Shown here: piece after piece, positions 1 through 11,915 of the stretch
Layout: every line of letters starts with the position of its first letter
Position numbering within the stretch: position 1 is the stretch's first letter
NCBI RefSeq assembly: GCF_026914185.1
Contig: NC_070568.1
Coordinates: 4,174,001 to 4,238,000, forward strand
Source of the DNA: Puccinia triticina
Lineage: Eukaryota; Basidiomycota; Pucciniomycetes; Pucciniales; Pucciniaceae
Direction: 5' to 3'
Length of the DNA: 64,000 nucleotides
Translations under genes and position numbers: made by a program
Notes under the pieces: generated by a model
Seen by the model: only the letters and a program-made list of their open reading frames with translations
The model's database searches: none
What the model was told of the DNA's origin: nothing

Positions 1-610
1 CCAACTCGTTCTTCAGGACGTCCGGACTCAATTAAAAAAAATATTCTGAAAACCAATCAAACTGGTTTTCCAAATATTTTGTTGCACCCGTGGTGTAATC
101 TTATCTCTCTGTGTATTTATCCTGATTAAGCTTAATGTATGTACAAATTGGGAGATTACATACCCATTTATGTAAATCCCCTTCTGAATTCCGTGATCAC
201 TCCTCCTTGGAGTTAAGGATCCCTCAGGGCCTTGACTCAAAGGAGGGAGCTGATTCCTGCAATATAAAAAGGGAGGTCTCTCACCTGTAGAGATTCTCCC
301 ACAAAGATTATTGCCATACAAACCTGTGTACCTTACTGAAACTACAGTGAGTGGGGTTTTACATAATCTAAACTAACCTTCTTCTTCCTTTACAGCTTCC
401 TCCCTTCTCCCTAGGTACAGGTGTAATTATCACACCTGTAACCTAGAAGATAAGTGATCTAATCCTTATACGCAACGGCGCTTGGCTGATTTTTGCCGCG
501 TCCCCTTACATACGTAAGGGTGCCAGTCCCTCCACCTCCCGGCGTTGAGTAGGACTTATTTCCACTGGCTCTTGGGCTATAGTGTGACCAATAAACCTGC
601 TTCCGCTACA
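1..610 (+). repeat. Partial LTR-like sequence at the window edge
   Basis: No convincing gene. On the plus strand there is a TATA-type box (TATAAAAA, 263-270), an inverted pair of short arms around 205-250, and an AATAAA polyadenylation-type signal (590-595). The stretch may end at ...CTACA near 610, just before the transposase reading frame. This order (TATA, transcribed part, AATAAA, CA end) is what an LTR or a retroelement promoter looks like. The left end lies outside the window and no second copy is visible, so the assignment is an inference. Confidence 0.3.
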
Positions 611-678
611 TAACCGCAGCGGATTGCAACCAAAATCCCATCAGAGTTACGTCACATAAGAGACAAACCCTGACACCC

Positions 679-1899
679 ATGGCCATGGGGTATCTTGGCA
701 CCCCGGGATTTCGATCAATCCGGACATACCTGACCCAAGCAGATATCCCCATCGATCCAATGTCCAACAGCCCATGGGCCTTCTTGTGGAGGTCACAAAG
801 CGACCGGGCCTTCATCACAACGATGGGCGTAGACGTGGGGACCTTTGACGACCTTCTTGGTCGATTTGCTATTTGATGGAGCTCCAGCACCATCGATCGA
901 GGTGACGTGAATCCCAATGGCAAGCCCCAAGTGGGCCGACAATCTTTAGATTCAGCAGGATGCCTTGGCTTAGTGTTGCACTGGCTCTGCTCCACAATGG
1001 CCTCGTTCACCCTACAACAGCTGTTCGGAATCACTCCTGCCGTGTGTTCGCGTTACCTATCGACTGGCTTAACCCATCTCTTGGCTTGCCTGAAAGAGCA
1101 CCCTCAAGCTCGGCTTGTCTGGCCAACTACCAAAGAAAAGGCACGCCGTCACAGCGAGGTGATCAAGAAAAAGTTTCCGAGGCTATCTAAGTGTATCGGG
1201 TTTGTTGATGGATTGAACTTGCCTGTATTGGTTTTGGGTGATGAAGAGTGAGTGTCATGAAGACTTATCAAACATGAATAATTTTTATTAACCAATCTGT
1301 TGTCTAGCATTCAAAACGCCTACTATAATGGATGGACATGCTCGCACTATTGCAGCTGCATCCTAGCATTTGCCCCCGACGGAACAATTATGTATGCTGT
1401 CCTCAATGCGCCGGCATCTTGGCACGATTCAACGATTGCTGAGCCTCTTTATGAGCAGCTGCTTGAACGCACCCCACCAGGCTATCGTATCATCAGCGAC
1501 ACCGCATTCCCCCAAAAGTCCGAACGACTGCAACAACGCATCCTAGCACCAGTCAAGCGCGGAGATCGGTTGCCGGAATCACCCGAGGCCTATGCTCGCT
1601 TGAAGCTGATCAATGAACAGCTCGTTTTGGCTTGGCAGGCGGCGGAGTGGGGCATGCGGTCAATTCAAGGATCATTTGGCCGCTTGAAAATGCCACTGCC
1701 AGCGAGCGACCACCAGTTTTGATCCGATGTTCTGCAAGTTGTGTGTCGTCTACATCAGCTACGGTGTCGCATGGTCGGTGTCAATCAGACGGCAACAGTC
1801 TATCAATCAGTGTGGGATGAGCACCACCTCTTGTGCCGCGAGTTTCACAAATTACTTTTCTCCAATATCCAAGCCCAATGCCGCATTAGTCGATACTAG
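679..1899 (+). pseudogene. DDE_Tnp_4 / HARBI1-like transposase, broken by two TGA stops
   Basis: The gene has two exons, 679-1247 and 1308-1899, joined by a 60-nt intron (donor GTGAGT at 1248, acceptor TAG at 1306-1307). Splicing gives ...GDED-IQNAYYNGW in frame, 387 codons in total. The family signature is clear: GFVDG (first Asp), SDTAFP (second Asp) and AAEWGMRSIQGSFGRLK (Glu), plus the typical ASWHDSTIA stretch. This catalytic triad cuts and joins DNA ends of PIF/Harbinger-type transposons. Two in-frame TGA codons (874-876 and 1720-1722) break the gene. Both could derive from CGA by one C-to-T change, and the frame continues sensibly past each. The frame is also open upstream to at least 601, so the start at 679 is a choice. 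No terminal inverted repeats were found around it. Confidence 0.8.
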
Positions 1900-2057
1900 G
1901 GAAATCGCGGCTGCGCCGCGGAACATGCCAATGATTGTTACTTCAGAAAAAAACATATATATAACAAATCCATTGGAGGAACATTGAACATATAATTATA
2001 GAAACACAACCATTGTGAATTAAAACATAATGACATGTTATGGGCTCAGTTGAAAAT

Positions 2058-5000
2058 TATGATTTGAGATGTGATGAGAGCAAACTGTTGTTCACAACAT
2101 TGGTGGTCACTTCAGTGTCTTGCTTGGGAACATAGGCAATTCCTAACCCTGCTACACATGTAGCCCTGGAGATGGTGACATATAATTTCCCATGAGCAAA
2201 AACAGGCCTTGGCAAAAAAAACCCTGACATAATCCAACAACTGGCCTTGACATTTATTGATAGTCATTGCAAAAGCACTGGCAACCGGAAACTGGAATCA
2301 AGTAAAGGTACAGGTGAACTCCATATAGGGTTTGTATCTAAGAGTTATTCAAGGCAATGCTTTAATTTTGCCTGCTCCAGTACCTGTCAAAACTTTGACA
2401 CACAAAACGGTACATTCAATGTCAAGGAGGAGAAGCTTTGTTCCATTTGCTAGCCCATCTTCTAAACAGAGGTTTTGCAGTAATACTAAAGGCTGCCCAA
2501 ATTTCAATTCCAGGCTGTATTCAGGAAAATTGTGTATGTCAATCTTGTTAAGTATTTCTTCAGGCTGAGCTTTTTCAGAGGAATCAGTTATCTGATCAAT
2601 CGCGGCTGAGATGTGGAGTTTTGATGGTAATAGCCTCAGGCACTGTTTGTTAATCAATTTCACATATTTGTTTAAAAGCGTAATTATTGCTCATGATTTT
2701 TAATACCCTGTCCTAAACTCTTCTGAAAAGTCTTGTCCAGCTGTGGCCAAATCACCATATACAAATTTGATTATGTTGGAGGACAGGACTTTGATTGAAC
2801 TGTTCCTGAATAGAGACCCAAAAGGCAACTGGATTTGATCTACCAATTCCCTCTGAATTGTACCTTCACCAACGTTGAGCTGCCATTTGTTGAATTGGAC
2901 AGCTCCATTTGGGACTGAGCCAGCCCAAGGGCCCAATAATCAAACATTGCAATGTGAGTGGTATTTCCGGACTTTGTTCCACAATGAAGAATTTAACATG
3001 CATAATTTAGATTGTGAGAACATGTCCCCCAACTTAACAACGGGTAAAGTTTGTCAAAAATCTCCACCAAAGATGACCTTGACACAATGACACTGCCAAA
3101 CGGAACATCCCGCCCCTTCAAATCACAAAAAGACCTATCCACTGCTTCTAACAAGAGTCAATTCTGCATTGAAATCTTGTCCCACACAATCAAGTCTATT
3201 TGATCCAGGTCCCGGTGCAGAGCTGATCGAGGTTCCCATGTGCATACTGAGGTAGAGTTGACTTTCAAGGGAATTTTGAACTTTGCATGTGCTATGGTCG
3301 CGTTATGTAATACCAGAGAAGCAATACCTGAGGAAGCGATGGCAGCTAACCGGAGTCCTTTTGCAGTATAGTGGTTGATCAAAGTGGTCATGACAAAAGT
3401 CTTCCCATTTCCGCCAGGGCCATCTATATATGCTAGGCAAGGTCTGTGTCTTTGAAATTCTTTGATGATACCGTTGACGATTACCCGCTGGTCTTGGATC
3501 AGTTGCTGATAATTATCTTGGTACCTCTCAGCAAGACCGTAGTTCAGTTGAGTCTGCAATTAAAAAGTAGGAGCAAAGTCTGGCCATGAATTACGCCCAG
3601 GGCAGGTTAAACCCTCATCCTTGACAGACTTTGAGTTCTTTGCCAGCTGAGACTCAATTCTGAATGATGTTAACGCAATACGGTTATCCGGAGTAGGCTC
3701 AATACCGGAAGGGTTGTTGCGGAGACTGTATTTAGAATCATTGCCTAGTAAATCTATATATTTGTCCAAGAGCCATTGAGGGTTTTCCGGTGGACTGTAA
3801 AAAAGCATGAGGCAGAACAGGGCTTGCAACCCGTCACCCAACATCCACAATGAGGCTTCCTCAATACAAGTTTCATAATGTTCATCTGAAGCTAGAAGTC
3901 CTAAGGATTTGGCAGCGGCGCGGAACGTTGTGTTGGTTGTTCCATGGACAGTTTGGAGATCTAGAGGGTCTTTGGTCCTCCCACGTGGAGAAGCAGAAGT
4001 CTCAGATAATATTGTTTGCCTTCAGAAATGTTTGCAAAGTAAATCCCTCCCACAGCTTCAGAGGCAATGACTCTGGGTTTCCATTGCTTATTGTCTGTCC
4101 AGGTAAAGTACTTCGGCATGTCTTGGTAAAGGCATTCCTCCAATAGTCAGGATACGCATGGTTGGTCAGTTCAGTTGTTGGTTGGAATGCCTTTGTGAAC
4201 TTGTATTTACATCTTTCATCCTTCCAGCAGTTGGATTTGACACCGCAGGGTCCGTGGAGCATGTTCCTGGTGACAATTTCATAGAGCCTAGTCAGGATTT
4301 TCAGCAGTGATTAAAGAATCAATCTGGGATATAGTTTTGGGTATGTCTGGGGTTTTAAGCATAGCCATGAGGTGAGCGTGTGGAAGACCTCTTTTCTGGA
4401 ATTCTATAGTCAAGACATGGGCCGTGACTCAGCCTAGTCAGTACTTTTTTAGTAGGTCCTCTAAAAGACATAGAAACTTGCAGAAGAAGACTCTTGTGAC
4501 CAAATATGGCCTGTCACTTGGTCGTTGTCCTGGTTTCAGTGCCTCTTCTATCTCTTTCCACTTTATGTTGGCTGTCATTGTGATGAAAAAAGAAGGAGGA
4601 CCAAATTCACGAACAATGGCCATGGCATCTTGATAGAGCTGAATCATGTTGCGCGGGAAACCTGCAAACGTTGAGGGCAGAACCATGCGTCGACCTGTAA
4701 GCTAGCAGCTAGCCGAGCCAGCGCAGCTAACTGACAGCGCGCTAGGTACACTACACGGCAGTTGCGGGGCGCCGTCAAAAATGCCGGAATTACTTGAGTG
4801 AAAGGCGTGTGAAGCGCGCGCCTTAGGACTGCGTAACCGCAGCAAGGGATCAACAGATCTACAGAGTACAAGTAGTAGGAATTCTCCGAGAAGGAGGATC
4901 ACTCAGATCTGATTATACCAAGCCCGCCAACATTGTAGTTTTTGATACACCTTGAACACTGTGATTGGGGCCTTGATCAATCTCTTTTCCTTTATCACTA

Positions 5001-5330
5001 TTTGACTTCAACTCCTCCACTCAACCTCGCCGATACCAGGTAAGTCGAGCTTCCTATTCTTATCTCTCCTCTGTCTAGTTCCTGGCGAGTCGTAATAGGC
5101 TCAGGTTGACCAGAAGTCAACAGCCCCTCCTTATGGAGGCGTGGTTTTATTCCTCCCGCTGAGCCGGTCGAGTAGAGCTCCGACGCATACGTCGCGGTAG
5201 CTATTTCTGCCAAATCTATTCAGGGCGCTGTCACTGTAGAGACTCGCCCTGACACAACCTGTAACATCAAGCTCATTCTGTAGACATTCCACTAATCTTC
5301 GGTACATGGCTTTGTTTTATGCCTTGGAAA
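2058..5330 (-). pseudogene. Decayed Helitron Rep-helicase (Helitron 1)
   Basis: Reading on the minus strand from high to low coordinates: a Rep-domain piece (4438-4686 and, across the solo LTR, 5260-5330); the HUH motif GLPHAHLM at 4366-4389, in which the two histidines bind the metal for rolling-circle nicking; then a PIF1-type SF1 helicase with Walker A GPGGNGKTF (about 3405-3430), a Walker-B-like DLIVWDKI in which the usual WDE Glu reads Lys, an IKFVYGDL segment (2700-2936), an LKFGQPLVLLQNL segment (2349-2663) and the C-terminal motif AHGKLYVTISRA (about 2160-2200). Several stops and frameshifts break it, so it is non-functional. The N-terminal third of a normal RepHel is missing; homology fades beyond about 5330. 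The Helitron ends were not identified. Confidence 0.85.
4696..5254. mobile_element. Solo LTR, family D (copy D1), inside Helitron 1
   Basis: A 559-bp LTR begins TGTAAGC and ends ...GAGACTCGCCCTGACA. It is flanked by CGACC (4691-4695) and CAACC (5255-5259), a 5-bp target duplication with one C/T-type difference. Excising the LTR and using the CGACC copy joins the Helitron 1 reading frame exactly (…NELDVTG-RRMVLPS…), which is strong evidence for a single clean insertion. There is no internal region, so it is a solo LTR. Its ...CTATAGAGAC...CTGACA end resembles the LTR at 35611-36310. Confidence 0.85.
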
Positions 5331-5520
5331 AGGAATGAACGTCTAATAATTATTGCTATTGTTTGCCGTTTGGCCATGTTGGTGCTTTTTTTTGGGCAAT
5401 GATAAGCAAGCGAGAGGATGACCGGATATGCTGTTGTTGTGATTTTGAAAAAGGCATGGAGGGTTTTGTATTATGGCTCGGAAAAGGAATAGCGTCTAAC
5501 AATTATTGCTGATAAGTTTT
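5305..5520. repeat. Two-copy direct repeat around 5307-5357 and 5463-5512
   Basis: The segments 5307-5357 and 5463-5512 share the pattern GTTTTRTATTATGSC..GGAAAAGGAAT..CGTCTAAYAATTATTGCT. They look like a diverged tandem duplication. No coding signal is seen. Confidence 0.45.
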
Positions 5521-5529
5521 CTACAAGGG

Positions 5530-6010
5530 GGGACCGGTATGAAGCCCCGGATTCCACTTAAGGCAATAGCCGCTCCTCCGGCTAATAAGGTAACGGCTTC
5601 AGCGTTCTCTTGTACACTTCTGACCGCTCTTGGTCTTTTATTCTTCGCTGCTCTTAGCCAAATATCCTAGTCTGTTGTCCGCCGCTCTCGGCCCAATATC
5701 CCTTATGCAAGCCGTTTGCGGCCATCTTGTATTATCCTTCTTCCTCTTGTTATCTCAGAGCATGTACATTAGTTTACCAAATCTAGCCCGGACTTCTCCA
5801 AGTCCGGCCTTCCTTTGTATCCTCTCAAACCCCTCACAGACTCGTCCAATGAGTCTCCTCTATTCTTATCTTCTCTCTGTCTCTTTCTATTGTTGAGCTG
5901 TCTCATCCTTTGGTCTATAAATAGATCACCTTCTCCATGCAATGGATCAGCAACTAAGTTTGCTCGCATCTTTCCCGCTCTTGAAACCAGCGAGCATCAC
6001 ACCAGGGACC
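5530..6010 (+). repeat. LTR-like promoter region with TATAAATA at 5916
   Basis: A purine run (AAGGGGGGAC, about 5525) that could be a polypurine tract is followed by pyrimidine-rich sequence and a TATA box at 5916-5923, about 380 nt in. This is the arrangement of a 3' LTR. No matching second LTR or target duplication was found and open frames here are short, so I treat it as a retroelement fragment. Confidence 0.3.
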
Positions 6011-6400
6011 AGCAAAAATGAGGATGTGATGTTGTGATGGAGTTCGGAAAAGGTGTGATTTTTGTTTGTTGTGCATTTCAGAAAGGTAAATACATGGTTG
6101 GTTTAAGAATTCCTATTGTTGTTTAAGGGTATTGTAAAGTTTACATTTTCTATCTATGTAACACAAAAAGGGTCGCTTTTGAAAGCTGTAAAAGAGAGTG
6201 TTGCATGTGGTTCACGATCAGCCCGGTTCTGAATTCGCACGGTGCGGGATTGAGTTCAGTGTACAATGATGAATAGTCAAAAAGAAGGTTAGAATTTCTT
6301 GATGCAGAGAACAAACAACAAGATCAAGTGCCACAAGAGAATAACAAAGGTTTGAAGTAGGATACTGGGAGTACGTTGTAGATATGGGGGAGACAAAAGG

Positions 6401-6408
6401 TATAAATA
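6401..6408 (+). promoter_or_regulatory. Possible TATA box in a second LTR-like fragment
   Basis: TATAAATA lies in plus-strand sequence that ends in ...GTTGGCTCTGACACA near 6550, which is LTR-like. No gene follows. Nothing else is recognised between 6010 and 6980 except a short poly-A stretch near 6710-6720 and low-complexity sequence. Confidence 0.25.
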
Positions 6409-6987
6409 GAGGCTGTGGGGAAGAGGGTTGAGGCAAGGCGCCCGAGTTTCAGACTCATATGGGTAGCCTTCAGGAGGGAGAAATGCTGGGATTTTTTTTT
6501 CAGAAACCGGGAAATCTCTGTAGGAGATTATGATAGTTGGCTCTGACACACATGTCCTTTACAAATTACCTTCTTTTCCTCAATGTTTGTCTACTCCTTG
6601 ATTTCCCTCTATTTCTTGATTATGACCAATGAGCCCAGAACAAACTTGCCTTGACTCTCATAAAAATCAAAAATATGGGTTGTAGTGCTTTGCATTCCAA
6701 TTGACAAATAAAAAAAAAAACCCCTTTTGTGCAAAGGGAACAAAAAAAACTTATTTGTTTGGATGCTCAACAACTACAATCCATGAAACCAAGACGATAT
6801 TGAGATATTGAGAGAATCAGAGGTGACAAGAGACTAGAAAACCAAGGAGAGGATGCTCTTGACACTGCAAGAGCAAATCAGACTATTACTGAGAGAGTAA
6901 GCGGAGAGGTGAGACTGGCAAGTGGAGGAGAAACAACTATCTGATATACATAAACACTAGCTAAAGGGAAGAAGGACATAAACAAAA

Positions 6988-8427
6988 TCATTGGGTGTTT
7001 GGAGGAGGGGCACCATTTTGGCCTTCCCGGGTGGAAGAAGAGGGGAATGGAGTGGAATTAGGAGCAGCCGAGTGGAACAGATTGGAAGTAGATGCGGCCG
7101 AGTGGAACGGAATTGGATTGGCAAACAGGTTCCTCAAGTAAGGACTAGGACCGGAGGCTTGAAGGGTCGCAGGAACTTGGTGGCTCAACTCCATTCGGAG
7201 TTGTAACATCTCAAAGCTGTGCTTCAAAGTTTGGTTCTTGGAGGTCTTCTCGGCCAGTTCCTTGCGGACTTGTTGTAACTCCTCCTGCAAGCGAAGAACT
7301 GGGATGTTTATTCCCTCTCGGAGGCGATTGGCTTCATCTTGCAAGCGGTTGATGGTACTGGTTGCATCTTGCAGCCGTAATGCATAAAATTGAGACAAAC
7401 TGGACTCCATCTCGCGAGATTGACGGGCTTCTGGGTCAAAAAAGGAAGCCAGAGAACCTTGAATTCCACCTTGCGAGTTCGAAGTACGACGCGAGGACCC
7501 CGAAACAGCCGAAGTGGCCCTGGTCGAGGTTTGCGATTGGGCATTTGAACGATGGGTGAGGAAGCTGCGAGCCTGAGACAAGTTGTTTCAGTCACTTGAT
7601 GCGGGAGCAATCGGCGAGTGTGTAGTAGCTCCCGTTTGGCTGATGGAGCTCTGAGAGAGGTCGCCGGCCTGATGAGTGTCATTTTCTTCCGCATCCGCCA
7701 AGTCTGGCTCCTCATCAACCTGTGTTGGATCGTCGGGTAGCTGCGATTGAGAAGCACTCCAGCCCGAAAAAAAGGGTTCCTCGGGAAGATTGGGACTCGC
7801 CAGGCTCGCCCTCGCCATCTAAGCGTCCATCACCCGGAGAAAGAGGGACCGGATTCCCCACTCCGTTTCTGAAAGAGCATAGGTTAGTTTGATGTGTATG
7901 CAGCTTCAGAACAAGGGTGCAACATACCTCTCGTTGCCACTCTCCTCCGCGGTGTATTCCTCATCAACCATAGTAATGGTACGTGATCTCTCTTTGATTA
8001 AAAAGTTCGCGCGTTTTGCCTCCCGAATCCAAGTAGGACAAGTTGGATCTGCGGTTGGCTTCTTTGCCGTCGCCAACGCTTTAAACTTCATCTTCAATGG
8101 TTCACAGTCGCGGGGGGTTCGACCATTACGAGCTGCATAATCCGAGTAGAGCTCATGAACCTTTTGCCACTCATTACTTCCTAAAGGAAGTATTCCCTTC
8201 ACAATCTCCACAAGAGCGGTGGAGTCCTCGTGGGAGTAGCCTTGTGAGCCGGGTTGACGCCCCGCATTCCTCCTCTGGCCGGTGTTGTTTTCACCCGCGG
8301 GTTGTTGAGTTGGTTGATTTCCTTGAGTTTGAGTCAAAGTTTGAGGCTGACTTCTTCGGATGGCGGACTTGCTTGACTCATTGTTTACTGAAGGTGGTAT
8401 GCTAAAGCAGAAGTGGAGGGATTTCAA
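6988..8427 (-). pseudogene. SANT/DUF6818-like protein with C-terminal coiled coil, broken
   Basis: Exon 1 (7928-8427) encodes a Gln/Thr-rich N-terminus, then a domain with SNEWQKVHELYSDYAARNG, RTPRDCEPLKMKFKAL and KKPTADPTCPTWI, resembling the Myb/SANT-related DUF6818 domain (from memory of the family). A 59-nt intron follows (7869-7927, donor GTATGT, acceptor CAG). Exon 2 continues in frame for about 30 codons, then needs a one-base shift in a run of seven A's (plus strand, 7767-7773; T's in the coding sense). It then reads an acidic Ser/Thr-rich stretch, a TGA stop (7588-7590; CGA-to-TGA explains it) and a coiled coil (LQDEANRLREG...LRLQEELQQVRKELAEK). No transposase lies beside it. It could be a decayed accessory gene of a DNA transposon or a multicopy host gene. 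Confidence 0.65.
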
Positions 8428-8462
8428 TGAGGAAGGTAGGATACAATGGTTCCAAAGGACTT

Positions 8463-8605
8463 GAAGGGATCTTTTCTGATGGATTTCTGACCAGGGACGG
8501 TGATATCGGGTAGGATATATGTCCTCTCAGTCTATCATCTATCTTTTCCAGTGGATCTCCGACCGGAGACGGTGATGTCAGGTAGGGTATATGCCTGTCC
8601 GATCT
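8463..8605. repeat. Two-copy tandem repeat around a CGGAGACGGTGAT core
   Basis: The phrase ...TGGATYTCYGACCRGRGACGGTGAT.TCRGGTAGGRTATATG occurs twice, around 8478-8522 and 8551-8592. It is a diverged tandem duplication with no coding signal. Confidence 0.45.
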
Positions 8606-8639
8606 GCTCAGAGAATAAGATTTCATCATACCGGACAGG

Positions 8640-10380
8640 ATATGAGGATAAGATTTTAGAAATCCAATAAAACCCTTGTGTAAATTAAGACCGGGGAAAA
8701 TTACAAAATTTTCTCCTAAAGTGGGATCTGGGAGGCCCCCAGAACCAACGGGAAGTCATCCAATCCCTCTAGAATGAAGAACTGGGGCCTGTAAACAGGG
8801 GTGTTTCAAATCCCAGAAAGAAATGGCGGAGAATCTCAAGAGAAGGGGCTTAAACTTACTAGTATAAGACCCTAGAGTCACTTGAGGTTCTTCAGGCGTG
8901 AAGTTGGGCAGTTGGAGGCGCTCAGAGGAGGTAATCTTGAGGGCAGGGTGGTTACTGGACAGCTTCAGGGCGGAAATTGGGGCTAAAAATCACAAAAGTA
9001 GGTATTTTACCTGGCAAATCACAGGCTATTGAGGCTGTTGAAGGCGGGTAAAATTCTAGTAGGTAATGTAAAGCTGGCGAATCTCCTTTTGGGCGGAGAA
9101 AGGGCCCTTTTTATAGCATAGGCAGGCCTCCAGGGGCGCCCAGGGGACATGGGGACACTTGTGGGCGCATTCTGAGGCAATTTGGTTGCGCTAGAAGGCG
9201 CTGTGGGTCGTGGAACCTTGTGGCTTGGATACAAGGGTTGCCAAGGACCATTTACAGAGTTTCTGCGTGATTTTACACATGCCTTACACGTCATGGGGGC
9301 TGGTTTGGGGGTTCTGTGACGCTCATTTCCGTGGAAATGTGCCACAGAAGGTACTAGAACTGGCTTCTGTGCACTTGTACACGTGCAAGCAGTGCTTCAT
9401 ACAAGTTCTGGAGGCGCTTATTAAGTGCTCCAGTTCATTTGACCCCTTCTTCATATTTACTACAGTTGTAATTTACATGTAGTGAGGTTTGGGAGAAGCT
9501 GGGGCGCTTTCTAGTCTCTCCTGAGCACGCTACAAGAGTTCTTTTCAGTCTAGAATGTTTTTATATTGAATGACGTGGTAATTACATCTTGTTTGGTGTT
9601 TAATTACATGTGTACAAGACATATAACACATGTAATTTTGCTATTGGGGCGTATTCTGGCCCATTCTCACTTACTAGTAGCCTAGGCGCATTGGTTACGG
9701 GCCAGTTTATGCAATATGCATATATGTACACCTTGCGCGCGGGCTTGAGCTCTAGGCAACAGAGCACGCGGGCTTGGGTGCGCCACGCAACAAATAAAGC
9801 CATCTTTTAAACTATACACAACACCTCAGTTACGTCACTAAAACTGGGTGTAAAAATATGTACTTATATATATATATATGCATACAAGTGCATTCACGCG
9901 GGGCGTGATGCACTTGCTTAAACTTTGAAGTTAGTTTACACAAGGAAGGGATAATAATTAAGGATACGTGTGAGTGAGGTACCCTAGGCTATTTTACCCG
10001 TAGAATCAGAATCTTCTATAATATTTTACTTATTGATTACACAAAGCTAAGTAATCAATTATTTACATATGTATTTAATGTTTTTGCGTAGTTTTACATA
10101 TGTAAGAGTAATAATGTCTCTTTCATATGTAAAACTACTTATATATTTTCATTTGTATCTTGTCACGGTGGCTCTGCCATAGTAGCCAGCTGACAGTATG
10201 AACAAGACTGGAAGTCAGCTTGAAATCAGTTGGAAATCATCCTGAAATAAACCATAACTTGCCAAGGAATAATCCAGAACTCATCTGGAATTCATCCAGA
10301 ACTCATCCAAAATATAGGCCTTTCTTGGCTCCATGACCTGTGTGTCCTTTTCATGGGGATGTGAAAGGCGCAGTATGTCA
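8640..10380. other. Stretch with no recognisable gene
   Basis: Short overlapping open frames on both strands show no family motif. There is a short TA-dinucleotide run around 9866-9880 and AT-rich sequence from 9840 to 10160. Short Y-GTCAT/ATCC-like repetition (…AACTCATCTGGAATTCATCC…) occurs at 10210-10310. I see nothing that supports a gene. Confidence 0.5.
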
Positions 10381-10382
10381 TA

Positions 10383-10420
10383 TTGTCCCCCTCATGTACT
10401 CGCGTACATCAGGGGGACAA
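10383..10420. repeat. Near-perfect hairpin, 17-bp arms
   Basis: Arm TTGTCCCCCTCATGTAC (10383-10399), a 4-nt loop TCGC, and arm GTACATCAGGGGGACAA (10404-10420), with one mismatch. A related hairpin follows about 100 bp downstream. Confidence 0.7.
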
Positions 10421-10485
10421 TTGGGGTCTCAACACAAAGTTTTTACTTTTCATGTGGCTGTGAAAGGCCCATCCTGTGATATTTC

Positions 10486-10515
10486 CACCTCAATGTACGC
10501 ACGTACATTAGGGTG
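10486..10515. repeat. Second related hairpin, 13-bp arms
   Basis: Arm CACCTCAATGTAC, loop GCAC, arm GTACATTAGGGTG. Both hairpins share the ATGTAC..GTACAT core and follow a similar TTTTCATGKGGNTGTGAAAGGC lead-in (10345 and 10448), so the pair is a diverged tandem duplication. Confidence 0.6.
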
Positions 10516-10519
10516 ACTA

Positions 10520-11915
10520 TTAGCAAAGTGCAAAAAAATTCACTTGCATGTGCACATGTGGATTTTGAAAAGCAAAAAGAAAACAAAAAATCACACAAAC
10601 ATTTTTGTGAAGAGGTCAGGATATGTGGCCAAACTGGGGTGGCACTGCAATCCAACCTTGACTTACCTCAAACTTTCACCCCAACACAATATTTTATCAC
10701 TATTTTTTTTAGCCAAATTCAAATTAATTACAGCATTTCCAAGAAAATGGGTTTCACTAATTTTACTGCAACATTACCACATTCCAAAATTCTAAACCCA
10801 ATAATACCAAGTTGACTTTTACTCTAATTTTGTACATGAGGGCATATAATGTGAATTACAAGAAACTCATTTTTTTTACAGGAATTACATTCAAGAATGG
10901 CAATTTTGCTTTCCTATCCTTTGACATCATCAAACAGGGGCAATTGGTGAGTTGGACTTGGGGGTGAAATATCATTTCATCATATTTTTTCCACTAGTTG
11001 TACCTAGAAAACAAAATAATTCTACACAACTTTGTGTTGACTCCCAAACCAATTCTGACTGACTTTTGACTCACTTCTGCATCCACTTCAATTCATTTAG
11101 GGATGAGTTACTGATGCACACCAGGCTCACATCCAACCAAAACTCACATCAAATTCAGCTCTGGCACTCCCTGGGGAGTGGGAACATATCTCCCCTGGTG
11201 AAATGTATTGTGTTTTGAAAAAAGCTTGGACACTTTTCCAAAATCAGTTCTGCACCGGAAAGTTCAAAAGTTACACTTTTGGGGTCTGGGAGGCACTGGT
11301 AGCTGGATATGAGTAGAATCTGTCATGAGGGAACCCCATTTTTGGCATACATCAAGTGAAGTTGGTGTTTTTGTGATGGAGGGGGGGGGGGGGGGGATAC
11401 CAAATGTACAAGAATTATTCAAAACACAATACTTATGAGATAAAAGAGAATCTGAGCAAGAAGATTATTGTGGGTAAGCACCTAAAAGCAGGCAGGTTGC
11501 ACCCGGTAAAGAGTCTGGTTGGAAGTGGAAGGAATGGATTGTGCGCTTGCACTGCCTTCGTCTATCTTGAGGTTGTCTGTTGGTGCTCCTACGCTCTAGA
11601 CGGCCATAGGCCCGGCGTCAGTCTCTTTTCTGATTTGTTCTGTTTTCTTGTCTTCTTCTACTCACGGATGCAGGTCGAGTTACCGGAGTAACTTTGCCTT
11701 GTCCTGTCTGTATTGGTCTGCTTGATCTTGGTCTGTTTGTTTGGGAACGGTTTGCCGTATTAGTTTTCTGTTCTTTATGCTTTATGGTCTGTAGTCTGTT
11801 TTCTGTGCTTACTGATAGCTAAGGCCTCCGACGATAGTCTTGAGAGCAGGTCTGTCTGGGTTTTGAGTCCGAGTCGTTCCGCAAGAGTTCTGCAACGATA
11901 AAGTCAGCCTCAAAG
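10520..11915. other. Stretch with no recognisable gene; poly-G run at 11381-11396
   Basis: AT-rich sequence with short unsupported frames. A run of 16 G's occupies 11381-11396. Pyrimidine-rich sequence lies at 11620-11810. No domain, splice pattern or terminal repeat is recognised. Confidence 0.45.

Noticed and set aside
11381..11396. Poly-G run (and 63655-63673) as a G-quadruplex signal
   Set aside because: Simple homopolymers that are prone to sequencing error; no regulatory context.
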